Assembly: GCF_024346355.1 (NCBI RefSeq)
Contig: NZ_JAGQCU010000002.1
Span: forward strand, 62,001 to 126,000
Direction: 5' to 3'
DNA from: Cyanobium sp. ATX 6A2
GTDB lineage: Bacteria > Cyanobacteriota > Cyanobacteriia > PCC-6307 > Cyanobiaceae
DNA length: 64,000 nt
The notes under the pieces are model-generated. The model saw only the letters and a program-made list of their open reading frames with translations, did not search any database and was not told the origin of the DNA. This document shows positions 33,914-42,134 of the stretch, piece by piece. Positions within the stretch are counted from its first letter, which is position 1. Each line of letters starts with the position of its first letter. A program made the translations under genes and the position numbers.

Positions 33914-34260
33914 GGACTGGTCCACTCCAGCAGGCGGATGGCCAGCCGCAGGTCGCTATCCAGCCAGGCCCGGATCGCCATGGCCCGGCGCGGGTCGTAG
34001 AAGGGCTGTTGCCGATACCACACGAACACATCGCCGTCGCCCTTATGGCCATTGCAGGCCAGGCAGGCGGGAACGCAGTTCTCGGTGACGCTCGAGCCAC
34101 CGCGGCTCTGGGGGTGCACATGGTCGATCGATTCCGATCGCCGGCCGCAGTAAACGCAGGTGTGGTCGGTGAGCTCGTGCAGGGAGCGGCGCCAGCGCCG
34201 CTGTTTGAGCTTGGGACAGAGCTCCTCGAGGGAGACGGCGTTGATGGCCGGGGGATGCAT
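33859..34260 (-). CDS. HNH endonuclease-like protein
   Basis: About 133 residues from the ATG at 34260. A zinc-coordinating HNH fold is readable: [21 protein letters not shown], then [15 protein letters not shown], giving two CxxC pairs and the DH-N-H core of His-Asn-His nucleases. Similar free-standing HNH proteins are widely conserved in cyanobacteria, so it is probably a resident protein and not a homing enzyme. It is divergent from the SNF2 helicase gene; whether the two cooperate is unknown. Confidence 0.8.
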   Translation of the reverse strand: MHPPAINAVSLEELCPKLKQRRWRRSLHELTDHTCVYCGRRSESIDHVHPQSRGGSSVTENCVPACLACNGHKGDGDVFVWYRQQPFYDPRRAMAIRAWLDSDLRLAIRLLEWTSPHHTRQATGPLCRWQIAA

Positions 34261-34354
34261 CCCGGCCTGGAGCGATCCCAACGGTCCCCTGTCCCTGGCC
34301 TGCATGCGCGTGGCTCGGTTGGCACAGTTATGCCGCAAGGCAGGCGGAGGCACT

Positions 34355-35968
34355 GTGTCCGGGGCTGCAGTCGGATCGCTTCATTGCTGCTTGCGCCTGG
34401 GTGCCACCGGTCGCATCGAGGTGGTCAGCCCCTTCGATGCGGTCACCCAGGCCCAGCTGCGGAGGATCCGCCCCCGGGGCCAGTGGAACGGCCAGCGGCG
34501 CTGCTGGGACTTCCCGCTCGAGGCCGCCGAAGCCCTGCACCGCACCCTCAACGACCGTTTTCCAGTGGAGCCGGAACTGGCCCAGTGGTTGGCCTGGCTG
34601 AGGCAGCCATTGCCGCCGCTGCCGCCCCACCGCCAGCTGGTGCAGGCGGCCACCCTGGCTGAACCCCTGGCGGATGGCCGCCGTCTGTTCGTCCACCAGC
34701 GGGCCGGGGCCCGCTGGCTGCTGGCCCGCCGTGGTGCCGTGCTGGCAGACGCCATGGGTCTGGGCAAGACCCTCTCGGCCCTGGCCGCGGCCAGGGCCAT
34801 GGTGCGTCTGGCCGACTGCCGCGTGCTGGTGCTGGCGCCGGTGGGTCTCCACGATCACTGGCGCAGTGAGGCCCTGGCCCTGGGCCTGCGCCTGGAGCTG
34901 CACAGCTGGGCGCGGTTGCCGGCCTCGTTGCCGCCGGCCGGCACCGTGCTGATCGCCGATGAGGCCCACTTCGCCCAGAACCTGCACACCGCCCGCAGCC
35001 GCGGCCTGCTGCGTCTGGCCCGCCACCCCCGCCTGCGGGCTGTCTGGCTGCTGTCCGGCACGCCGATGAAGAACGGCCGCCCAGCCCAGCTCTATCCGCT
35101 GCTGGCCGCCATCGACCATCCCCTGGCCCGCGACCGGCGGGAGTTCGAGGAGGTGTTCTGTGAGGGCCACTGGAGCGAGCGCGGCGGCCGGCGCCTCTGG
35201 CAGGCCAATGGCGCCAGCAATCTGGCGGAGCTGCAGCGCCTGATCCGCCCCCTGCTGCTGCATCGCCGCAAGCAGGACTGCCTCGATCTGCCCCCCAAGC
35301 AGCGCCGGCTGCACCCGCTGCAGCTCGATGATTCCCAGGGGCGCGGCTTCCAGCACCAACTGGAGTGCCGGGTGCGCGACTACCGCCGCCGCGCCGCCCG
35401 CGGGGAGGTGCGCCGGGACGCCGAGGTGCTGGCTGTGCTCACGGCCCTGCGCCAGATCGGCTCCGACTACAAGCTGCCGGCGGCACGGGAGCTGGTGGGG
35501 CGCCTGCTGGAGCAGGGGGAGGCCGTGGTGGTGTTCACCGCTTTCGTGCGCAGTGCCCGCCTGTTGCAGCGCGAGCTCGGCCCCGCCGCCCTGCTCACCG
35601 GAGCGGTGCCGGTGGCCGAACGCCAGCGCCTGGTGCACAGCTTTCAGGCCGGTGCCGTGCCGCTGCTGATCGCCACCTTCGGCACCGGCGGCCTCGGCTT
35701 CACGCTGCACCGGGCCCGCCACGTGGTGTTGATCGAGCGCCCCTGGACTCCCGGCGATGCCGAACAGGCCGAGGACCGCTGTCACCGCATCGGCATGGGC
35801 GGCAGCCTCACCAGCCACTGGCTGCAGCTGGGGGTGGCCGATCAGCTGGTGGATGGCCTGATCGCCAGCAAGGCCGAGACCATCGCCCTCACGCTCCACC
35901 GCGGCGAGACGCAGCTGCGCCGCCGCCGGCTCACGGCGATGGTGCGAGAGGTGTTGGCGGCGATGTGA
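34355..35968 (+). CDS. SNF2-family helicase with HARP-like N terminus
   Basis: About 537 residues. The first 90 or so ([18 protein letters not shown] and [20 protein letters not shown]) resemble the HARP/SMARCAL1 annealing-helicase accessory domain. The SNF2 ATPase core follows: [40 protein letters not shown], then helicase C with [21 protein letters not shown]. Such enzymes reanneal or remodel DNA at forks. GTG at 34355 is chosen for its GGAGG Shine-Dalgarno four bases upstream; ATG at 34304 is an alternative. The end overlaps a convergent lipoprotein gene by 38 bases. Confidence 0.85.
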   Translation: MSGAAVGSLHCCLRLGATGRIEVVSPFDAVTQAQLRRIRPRGQWNGQRRCWDFPLEAAEALHRTLNDRFPVEPELAQWLAWLRQPLPPLPPHRQLVQAATLAEPLADGRRLFVHQRAGARWLLARRGAVLADAMGLGKTLSALAAARAMVRLADCRVLVLAPVGLHDHWRSEALALGLRLELHSWARLPASLPPAGTVLIADEAHFAQNLHTARSRGLLRLARHPRLRAVWLLSGTPMKNGRPAQLYPLLAAIDHPLARDRREFEEVFCEGHWSERGGRRLWQANGASNLAELQRLIRPLLLHRRKQDCLDLPPKQRRLHPLQLDDSQGRGFQHQLECRVRDYRRRAARGEVRRDAEVLAVLTALRQIGSDYKLPAARELVGRLLEQGEAVVVFTAFVRSARLLQRELGPAALLTGAVPVAERQRLVHSFQAGAVPLLIATFGTGGLGFTLHRARHVVLIERPWTPGDAEQAEDRCHRIGMGGSLTSHWLQLGVADQLVDGLIASKAETIALTLHRGETQLRRRRLTAMVREVLAAM

Positions 35969-36368
35969 GCGGCCCCTTCGCGCAGAGGTCCCGGCGCACC
36001 TCCAGGTCACTGCGCAACTGGGCATCCAGCTCGTTCTCGGGCAGCTGCTCCGCCAGGCGCAGGGCCTCGCGCAGGTCCGCACAGGCGTCGTCGTCGTTGC
36101 CGGCCAGGCTGTGGAGCAGGTAGCGCTCATTGCGGGGGCCGGGATCGTCGGGATAGGCAGCCACCACCTCGTCGCAGATGGCGATCTGGTCGTCCAGCCG
36201 ATCCAGGGTCACCTCCCGCAGGCAGTCGTCGCGGCGCACCCGGTCCTGCTGCGGCAGCGGCTGCTCCTGGCAGCTCAGCAGCAGCAGGGACAATGCCGCC
36301 AGGGCTGTGGCCCGCAGGTCGATGGCGCTGAGGCGGCCGCGCCGGTTGTCAGTAGCCGTAGCGCTCAC
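35931..36368 (-). CDS. Putative small lipoprotein with TPR-like helices
   Basis: A 145-residue frame with an N-terminal hydrophobic run ending in a lipobox-like LLLLSC, so probably lipid-anchored. The mature part is acidic and helical, with DDQIAICDEVVAAYPDDPGPRNERYLLHSLAG reading like one or two TPR units. GTG start at 36368 overlaps the 3' end of the exported-protein gene upstream by 20 bases, so the two are coupled. The 3' end overlaps the SNF2 gene. No function recognised. Confidence 0.7.
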   Translation of the reverse strand: MSATATDNRRGRLSAIDLRATALAALSLLLLSCQEQPLPQQDRVRRDDCLREVTLDRLDDQIAICDEVVAAYPDDPGPRNERYLLHSLAGNDDDACADLREALRLAEQLPENELDAQLRSDLEVRRDLCAKGPLTSPPTPLAPSP

Positions 36369-36771
36369 CCCGGGTCATCCCTCCAGCCGCTGACTGCGGC
36401 GAGGCCTGAGTCTCCTCCCGGCGGTAGAGATCGCCCAGGTACATGCCGCAGTTGGGGAAGGTGTCGGGGCCCTGCACCACGGCTTCGGTGATCATCACCG
36501 CCGCCTGTTGCGGTGAGGTGCGCAACAGCCCGCTGCTGTGGCGTTTGATCACCTCATAGGCCGCATCCCAGCTCACCTGGTGGTTGTTGCCGCTGTCGCG
36601 CATGAAGCAATAGATCTGGGCGCCGCGGCCACCCGGAGTGGACATCACCACCGGCACCACGCCGCCATTCTGGGCGGATGCAGCAGCGGGCAGCCAGGCG
36701 GCGGCGGTCAGGGTCAGTGGCACCAGCCAGGCCCGTAGCCGAGCCTGCCGGGAGGCGCGTCGAACGGCCAT
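36349..36771 (-). CDS. Exported conserved hypothetical protein (DUF6554-like)
   Basis: About 140 residues with a cleavable signal peptide (AWLVPLTLTAAAWLPAAASAQ). The mature part has IYCFMRDSGNNHQVSWDAAY, LLRTSPQQAAVMITEAVV and FPNCGMYLGDLY; the two Cys residues may form a disulfide. This resembles a picocyanobacterial exported family that I recall as DUF6554; that assignment is from memory. ATG at 36771 fits the signal peptide. Coupled to the downstream lipoprotein gene. Confidence 0.72.
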   Translation of the reverse strand: MAVRRASRQARLRAWLVPLTLTAAAWLPAAASAQNGGVVPVVMSTPGGRGAQIYCFMRDSGNNHQVSWDAAYEVIKRHSSGLLRTSPQQAAVMITEAVVQGPDTFPNCGMYLGDLYRREETQASPQSAAGGMTRGERYGY

Positions 36772-36885
36772 GGTTCCTCTCGGGCATCGGGGGCCCAAGG
36801 TATCGATGCCCCCCGACGGCGTCGAGGTTGGCCGCGGCAGGAACTGGACGGGGCCGATGGCTGGCGGGCGGTCCGCTGGCGCGCA

Positions 36886-37401
36886 TCAGGGTGGCGGCTG
36901 GGCGATCGGCAGCATCAGCCGCAGCAGCAGGGGCGTGACGATCAACACCGTGATCAGCCGCAGCGCGTGCAGCAGGGCCACCGCAGCCCCAACGCCGAAC
37001 TCGGCACCGGCGAGGCTCATGCCGGTGATCCCCCCTGGAGCGGAGCCCAGCAGGGCGACCACCGGATCGACGCCCAGCAGGCGGCTGCACACCAGTGCCA
37101 CGGCCAGTCCCGCCAGCACCAGCGTGCCGGTGATCAACAGGGCGGGCCGCCACAGCTGCCGCAGCTCCAGCAGGGCGGCGCCACTGATGCTGGTGCCGAT
37201 CACCGTGCCGATGGCGATTTCCAGCGCCGTGCGGGTGCCCGGTGGCCACTGGGCCGGCTCCAGACGGCCACTGGCACTCACGAGCCCTGCGGCCAGCAGG
37301 GCGCCGGCCAGGGGCGCGGCAGGCAGGCCGCTGCGCAGGGCCAGCAGGCCGCCCGCTGTCCCTGCCAGGGCGTACAGCAGCAGGGTCCAGAGCAGGGTCA
37401 T
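36886..37401 (-). CDS. Half-length AbrB/AmoA-type membrane protein
   Basis: A 171-residue polytopic membrane protein rich in Ala/Leu/Gly with about five helices. GLPAAPLAGALLAAGLVSA and LLGSAPGGITGMSLAGAEFG match the repeat of the AbrB/AmoA family (PF05145). Full-length members contain two such repeats over about 350 residues; this one has a single repeat. No sign of a frameshift at either end, so it may work as a dimer. Transport role is only suggested by the family. Confidence 0.72.
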   Translation of the reverse strand: MTLLWTLLLYALAGTAGGLLALRSGLPAAPLAGALLAAGLVSASGRLEPAQWPPGTRTALEIAIGTVIGTSISGAALLELRQLWRPALLITGTLVLAGLAVALVCSRLLGVDPVVALLGSAPGGITGMSLAGAEFGVGAAVALLHALRLITVLIVTPLLLRLMLPIAQPPP

Positions 37402-37481
37402 CAGTCCATCATCGCCAGAAGCCGCATGGGTGCGGAAGGCATGGGGATGTGTTGTCATCGGCTCCAGCGCACCGCACCACC

Positions 37482-37853
37482 ATGGCCACCCCCTCCGTGT
37501 CCTTCCGGATCAGCCGCAGCACTGAAGATCTGGCGCAGACCACCCATGCCCTCTCCCAGCGGCTGGTGAAGCTCGAGCAACGCCTTGAAGGGCTGGAACG
37601 GCAGCTCACCGTGGCCATGGAGCGTCGCGAGCAGCACGACCCCGAGGAACTCAGCAGCCTGGAGACAGTGGAACAACTCCTGACGGACTGCCGCCTGTTG
37701 CTGGGGCTGGACGATCAGCAGTCGGGCGTCGAGGTCGATGCCTCTGGTGCCGTCACGGCCGCTCCTGAACATCTGGCCGCCCCCGAGAGCCTGGCTCAGC
37801 CTTTCCGTGAACAGGGTGATGACAGTGGCGACCAGCAGGTTTTGGCGGCCTGA
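37482..37853 (+). CDS. Coiled-coil hypothetical protein
   Basis: A 123-residue frame. Residues 14-70 form a likely coiled coil (LAQTTHALSQRLVKLEQRLE, then RQLTVAMERREQHDPEEL), followed by LETVEQLLTDCRLLLGLDD and an acidic low-complexity tail. No enzymatic motif. It resembles small conserved picocyanobacterial proteins. Divergent from the AbrB-like gene by about 80 bases. Confidence 0.65.
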   Translation: MATPSVSFRISRSTEDLAQTTHALSQRLVKLEQRLEGLERQLTVAMERREQHDPEELSSLETVEQLLTDCRLLLGLDDQQSGVEVDASGAVTAAPEHLAAPESLAQPFREQGDDSGDQQVLAA

Positions 37854-37917
37854 ACGTCAGGGCGTTCCGGGCGCTGCCGCCGCCGCGCCCTCGCCTTTAC
37901 CGGCACGTGATGCCAAA

Positions 37918-38247
37918 ATGGGAAGAAAGCAGCTCATGACATTCCCCACGCCAGCCCATTCCCCAGGTAGCGCCCAGGCCGCCTCTCTGGGCTCGCCTTC
38001 TTTGGGCACCGCTTCTCCTGGTGCGGCTTCCGGTACCGGCTCCCCCAGGCCCGCGTCTCACCGCACTGGCTCGGCAACATGCACGAGCCCCGCTCCTGTA
38101 TCCCGCAGTGATGAAGGGGATCATCAACATGAGAAGCTGCAGTTTGCCCTCGCGGTCGCTCTCACCCGAGGCGATCGCGAACGGGAGCAGGTTCTCCGCG
38201 AACAGATCGCAGCCCTGGGCGATTACTGCGAAGAACCTGGAACCTGA
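37918..38247 (+). CDS. Small hypothetical protein with helical C terminus
   Basis: A 109-residue frame: a long Ser/Pro/Gly-rich N-terminal half of low complexity, then a compact helical end HEKLQFALAVALTRGDREREQVLREQIAALGDYCEEPG. Only the last 45 residues look conserved. Starts at 37918 or 37936 are both possible. No function recognised. Confidence 0.5.
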   Translation: MGRKQLMTFPTPAHSPGSAQAASLGSPSLGTASPGAASGTGSPRPASHRTGSATCTSPAPVSRSDEGDHQHEKLQFALAVALTRGDREREQVLREQIAALGDYCEEPGT

Positions 38248-38648
38248 GGCCTCCGATGGCTCCGGGCTTGCCAGTCAGTTGGAGGGTTGTCGGAGCCATC
38301 AATTTGCTTGACCGCCGATCAGCTAATATTGAACTGTTAGCGCATTTCGCTTGCGCCATTCGGTCTCTACCCTGGTCTGGGTTCAAGCTCGTTTCAGGTT
38401 CAACCCTGTTTATTCATCGCGGGCCCTGAGCTGTTTTCAGGCCATGCTCCTTGCATTCTCTGGGCATTCTCACGGCATTGCCTTCGCCGCAAGTGTGCTG
38501 CTCCGGCGCCCCTCCACCGTGGCATTCCGGTTCGGTCATTCCGGTTCAGCCATCGCTGTTGCGTTCATCCGGTTCAGTGATTGCGTCTATGAGGCCTTGA
38601 CCCCTCAGGCATCTGCCCCTGCTGCATCACGCCAACATCCGGTTCATC
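38248..38648. other. 401-base gene-poor stretch with an inverted repeat and phased short repeats
   Basis: No convincing coding frame. GATGGCTCCG (38255-38264) and CGGAGCCATC (38291-38300) form a 10-bp inverted repeat with a 26-base loop followed by AATTTG, possibly a terminator for the preceding gene. TAATAT at 38324-38329 looks like a -10. TCCGGTTC occurs four times, at 38526, 38540, 38568 and 38638, all separated by multiples of 14 bases, the last one just before the next gene. Base composition is clearly less GC-rich than the neighbours. It may be a long leader or a non-coding RNA gene. Confidence 0.55.
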
Positions 38649-38912
38649 GTGTCTTCCATTACTCTTTCCGCAACGCAAACCCCCGCGATTGGTCCTGCTC
38701 CTGGCCATCGAGATCGCGACCAGAAGGGAGAACGCCACCAGAAGCTGGAGCTCAGGGCCCGCATCCTCGAGCTGGACCACCAGGCCAGGGCCGCTGCCGA
38801 CGCCGGCGAGATTGAGCAGTGTGCGCGGGCGATCCTGGCCGCACTCGACTGTGAACGCCGCCTGGCTGCCACCGGGCCCCAGGTGCTGCAGCTGATCAAA
38901 CCCCGCTCCTGA
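38649..38912 (+). CDS. Small conserved helical hypothetical protein
   Basis: An 87-residue frame from GTG at 38649. The first 25 residues are polar; the rest is a helical hairpin (HQKLELRARILELDHQARAA and CARAILAALDCERRLAATG) ending VLQLIKPRS. This C-terminal block resembles small conserved proteins of marine Synechococcus, from memory. It follows the repeat-rich non-coding stretch. No function known. Confidence 0.6.
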   Translation: MSSITLSATQTPAIGPAPGHRDRDQKGERHQKLELRARILELDHQARAAADAGEIEQCARAILAALDCERRLAATGPQVLQLIKPRS

Positions 38913-39009
38913 CCCTGGCTGTAACGGTCGCCCAATCCATTCAGGTGGCCCAGCGGTAGTCAGGGCGTCCCCGTCGAGATCGCGGCGGTCATGGTGTCCA
39001 TCACAGACT

Positions 39010-41253
39010 GTGACCCCAGCGGCTTCGCCGACTCACCCCGCCAGCGCCATGGTGTGCCACCCCATCACGGGCTCGGAACGGGCGGGGGCTGATCGGGTTG
39101 CTCTCCCCCAGCGATCGTGGCTGTTCTGGCTTGCGCTGGTGCCCCCTGTGGCCGGATCGGTTCTGGTGCACGGCACTGGGGCTGGTGAGGTTCGCTGGGC
39201 GGCTCCTCTGCTGGTGTTGGCCTGGGCCCTCTGGCTGCGCCGTCGCCCTGAGGTTGGCCTGCCCATGGCCGCCCGCCGCAGCGCGATTGTGCTGATCGCA
39301 CTGCTCAGCCTCAGCTACCTGGTCTGGCGCGCCAGTAGCACCCTCAACCTGAGCACGACCCTGGCCACGGCCATCAGCCTCACGATGCTGGCTGCGGAAG
39401 CCGCCCTGCTCGGCCATGGCCTGCTGCAGCTGGCTCTGGCCTGGTATCGCCAGCCGCCGGTGGCCAAGGAGGCCGAGCAGGCGGCCCTGCGGCTGGCCCA
39501 GCTCCGTGGGCACGATCCCCAGGCCCTGCCCGCCGTGGACGTGCTGGTGCCCTGTTGCGGTGAACCGCTGGAGCTGGTGCAGCGCACCCTGGGCGGGTGC
39601 CTGGCCCTTGCCTATCCGCGGCTCACGGTGTGGCTCCTCGACGACGGCGACCGTTCGGAGCTGGCCGCGCTCTGCTCCCGGCTGGGCTGCCGCTACCGCA
39701 GCCGAGCCGATCCCCGCCAGGCCAAGGCCGGCAATCTCAACCAGGTGCTGCCGGAGCTGGCTGGCGATCTGGTGGCTGTGTTCGACGCCGATGTCGTGCC
39801 CCAGCACGACTTTCTCAGCCGCTGTGTGGGCCTGTTCGACGACCCGCGGGTGGGCCTGGTGCAGACCCCCCAGAGCTACATGAACGCCGATCCGGTGATC
39901 CGCAACCTGGGCCTGGAGCGGTGGCTGATGCCGGATGAGGAGTACTTCTATCGCTGGATCGAGCCCATCCGCCAGGGGGTGGGTGCCGTGGTCTGTGCCG
40001 GCACGTCCTTTGTGATGCGTCGTCGGGCCCTGGTGCGGGTGGGCGGTTTCGAAACGGCCACCTCCTCGGAGGACCTGGCCACCGGGATCCGGCTCAGCGC
40101 CGCCGGCTATCGCTGCGTGTATCTCAACGAGAAGCTCAGTGCTGGCCTGGCGCCCTCCAGCCTGGAGGCGATGGCCCGCCAACGCAGTCGCTGGGCCAGC
40201 GGCACGCTCCAGATCCTGCGCACCTCAGCCAGCCCGCTCACGATCCCCGGGCTTTCGCCTCTGCAGCGCCTGGCCTACCTGGAGGGGATCCTGCACTGGT
40301 TGAGCGTGGTGCCACAACTGCTGCTGCTGCTGCTGCCCCTCAGCTTCGGTCTGTTGCGGGTGCCACCGCTGGTGATCAGCGACGACGGTTGGCTGACCCT
40401 GGCCCTGCCCATGGTTGTGGCCCAGTTGCTGCTGGTGCGCTGGTTCAGCCGAGGATCCCGCTCGGCGCTGCTGCCGGAGCTCTACCGCTGGGTGTTTCTG
40501 GCGCCGTTGCTCCGCGCCGTGCTGAGCACGCTGGTGGGGCGGCCGCTGCGCTTCCGCGTCACGCCCAAAACGGCTCCACCGCAACGCCTGGCTCCGGCGG
40601 CCCCCCTGGCGGCCCCCCTGGTTGGGCTGCTGGCCCTGCAGCTGTTCAATCTGCTGCTGCTGCTGCGGGGACCCGCTCCGGCTCTGCCCCCAGTTCCGGC
40701 TCTGCCACTGGTGTGGAGTGCCCTGGCGATCCTCAGCCTGCTGGCTGCCCTGAAGGCCTGCTGGGATCGGCCCGGTCGCGGTCTTGAGGTGTGGTTCCAG
40801 CCCCTCGCCGCAGCGGTGTGGCTCGAGCAGAGCGGCCAGCGCTGGCCGGCTCGCCTCACAGCGATCAGCGAACAGGGCGTGGAGCTCGCCTGGCGCCGCG
40901 CAGGCGATCACGGCCCGGAGCCAGACCTGCAACGGCCCCTGCACATCGAGGCCCCGGCTCTGGCCGGGGACGACTGGCAACTGCTGGCTCAGCGCCTGGA
41001 GCGCCGCGGTCAGCAGGTCCGGCTGGGGGCCGGTTGGCTGGTTCAGTCCGCGGCCGCGCGCGAGCGGCGGCAGACCCTGCTTTACCGGCAGTGCTGCCGG
41101 TGGCCGATGCGGCAGGCCCCGCCCGAGCCCCGCGCCCTGCTGGCTGTGCTGGTGGCGTTGCTGCGCCCTCTGCCGGCGCAGGGCTGGTTTCGGCGCAGCG
41201 TCCTCCCCATCCAGCTGGCGCCGCCGGCCGCCGCGCCTGAGCTGGTGAGTTGA
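39010..41253 (+). CDS. Cellulose-synthase-like family 2 glycosyltransferase
   Basis: Membrane GT2 enzyme of 747 residues resembling BcsA/CesA. Several N-terminal membrane helices are followed by the catalytic domain with all processive-GT signatures: DVLVPCCGE, LLDDGDRSE, AVFDADVVPQHDF, TATSSEDLATGI-type TSED, and the QRSRWASG (QxxRW) box. More helices follow, then a C-terminal domain with WPARLTAISEQGVELAWRR that may be a degenerate PilZ domain. No BcsB, BcsC or cellulase gene is adjacent, so the polymer is uncertain. GTG 39010 is taken as start; ATG at 39049 is an alternative. Confidence 0.85.
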   Translation: MTPAASPTHPASAMVCHPITGSERAGADRVALPQRSWLFWLALVPPVAGSVLVHGTGAGEVRWAAPLLVLAWALWLRRRPEVGLPMAARRSAIVLIALLSLSYLVWRASSTLNLSTTLATAISLTMLAAEAALLGHGLLQLALAWYRQPPVAKEAEQAALRLAQLRGHDPQALPAVDVLVPCCGEPLELVQRTLGGCLALAYPRLTVWLLDDGDRSELAALCSRLGCRYRSRADPRQAKAGNLNQVLPELAGDLVAVFDADVVPQHDFLSRCVGLFDDPRVGLVQTPQSYMNADPVIRNLGLERWLMPDEEYFYRWIEPIRQGVGAVVCAGTSFVMRRRALVRVGGFETATSSEDLATGIRLSAAGYRCVYLNEKLSAGLAPSSLEAMARQRSRWASGTLQILRTSASPLTIPGLSPLQRLAYLEGILHWLSVVPQLLLLLLPLSFGLLRVPPLVISDDGWLTLALPMVVAQLLLVRWFSRGSRSALLPELYRWVFLAPLLRAVLSTLVGRPLRFRVTPKTAPPQRLAPAAPLAAPLVGLLALQLFNLLLLLRGPAPALPPVPALPLVWSALAILSLLAALKACWDRPGRGLEVWFQPLAAAVWLEQSGQRWPARLTAISEQGVELAWRRAGDHGPEPDLQRPLHIEAPALAGDDWQLLAQRLERRGQQVRLGAGWLVQSAAARERRQTLLYRQCCRWPMRQAPPEPRALLAVLVALLRPLPAQGWFRRSVLPIQLAPPAAAPELVS

Positions 41254-41307
41254 GGGCAATCCGAACCGGAGTGCTGGCGGTAAACAGCACGGTTGCACTT
41301 CCGATTC

Positions 41308-41490
41308 ATGCCTTCTCTCTCATCCCGCCTGCGTGCCGGGCTTGCCGTTGCGGCGCTGTCCGCCGCTGCCCTCACCCTTCCCGCCTGTGCAGGCATCTGC
41401 GGCCCCCGAGGGGGTTGTGGGGGCAAGCAGGAGCAGAAGGCCGGCTGCTGTGCCGCGGGCAAGAAGGGCGGCGGCTGCGCCGCTCAGTAG
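41308..41490 (+). CDS. Exported Cys/Gly-rich small peptide 1
   Basis: A 60-residue protein: leader MPSLSSRLRAGLAVAALSAA with a hydrophobic core ending in LPACAG, which may serve as a signal peptide or lipobox. A 30-residue core follows, rich in Cys, Gly and Lys (CGPRGGCGG, GCCAAG, GGGC) with eight cysteines in the whole protein. The leader matches that of the second peptide at 48871 in about 17 of 28 positions. The high thiol content next to arsenic genes suggests metal or arsenite binding, which is inference. A DUF6969-like gene begins five bases downstream. Confidence 0.7.
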   Translation: MPSLSSRLRAGLAVAALSAAALTLPACAGICGPRGGCGGKQEQKAGCCAAGKKGGGCAAQ

Positions 41491-41495
41491 CTCCC

Positions 41496-42134
41496 ATGCG
41501 TGAGCGCTATCAGGCCGGTTGCCGCAGCCTGCGCCACTGGCTGAAGGTGAATGCCCGGCACGGATCGCTGGTGCGCGCCTGCACCGGCGATGGCGTGGTG
41601 CTGGCCGAGCGCCACTACCCCGAGGACGACTGGCGCGACCCCCACAGCGGTGGCCAGGCCTACTACCACTGCCACCGATCGGGCGACGAACACGGCCATC
41701 TGCACCTGTTCATGGCCGCGGAGCCCGGCGCTGAGCTCACCCATCTGCTGGGCATCGGCCTCGATCCCCGGGGGTTGCCTCTCAGCCTGTTCACCGTGAA
41801 TCGCTGGGTCGCCAACGACGCCTGGCTACCGGCCGAGCCCAGCTTCGCGCTGGTGCGGCGTTTCAGCCTGGCGGCCAGTGAGGCCGATCCCTCCGTCAGC
41901 GCCTGGATGGACAACGTCTTGCGCTTCTATGCGCCGGCCATTCACACCCTGCTGCTGGAGCGCGATCGGGCCCTGGCGGATCTGGGCAGCCCCCTCGAGC
42001 AGGCGCTCGAGGACCGGGACCTGGAGATTCCCAGCCAGGTGGCCATCGATTGGGGCGCTGATCTCGATGCCGTTCAACACCAGTGGCGCGCCCATGTGGA
42101 GCAGCTGAGGTTCAGCAGCAGGCGCCGCTCGTAG
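41496..42134 (+). CDS. DUF6969-like hypothetical protein
   Basis: A 212-residue soluble protein. Features are HYPEDDWRDPHSGGQAYYHC, HGHLHLF, LFTVNRWVANDAWLPAE and a C-terminal LEDRDLEIPSQVAIDWGADL. This arrangement matches a bacterial family I recall as DUF6969, with conserved His residues that could bind metal; function unknown. It follows the Cys-rich peptide by five bases. The 3' end overlaps the convergent arsM by 23 bases. Confidence 0.75.
   Translation: MRERYQAGCRSLRHWLKVNARHGSLVRACTGDGVVLAERHYPEDDWRDPHSGGQAYYHCHRSGDEHGHLHLFMAAEPGAELTHLLGIGLDPRGLPLSLFTVNRWVANDAWLPAEPSFALVRRFSLAASEADPSVSAWMDNVLRFYAPAIHTLLLERDRALADLGSPLEQALEDRDLEIPSQVAIDWGADLDAVQHQWRAHVEQLRFSSRRRS

Noticed and set aside
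38351-38815. 154-codon plus-strand frame through the non-coding stretch
   Set aside because: Random-looking composition that runs into the next gene in a different frame; no start signal.
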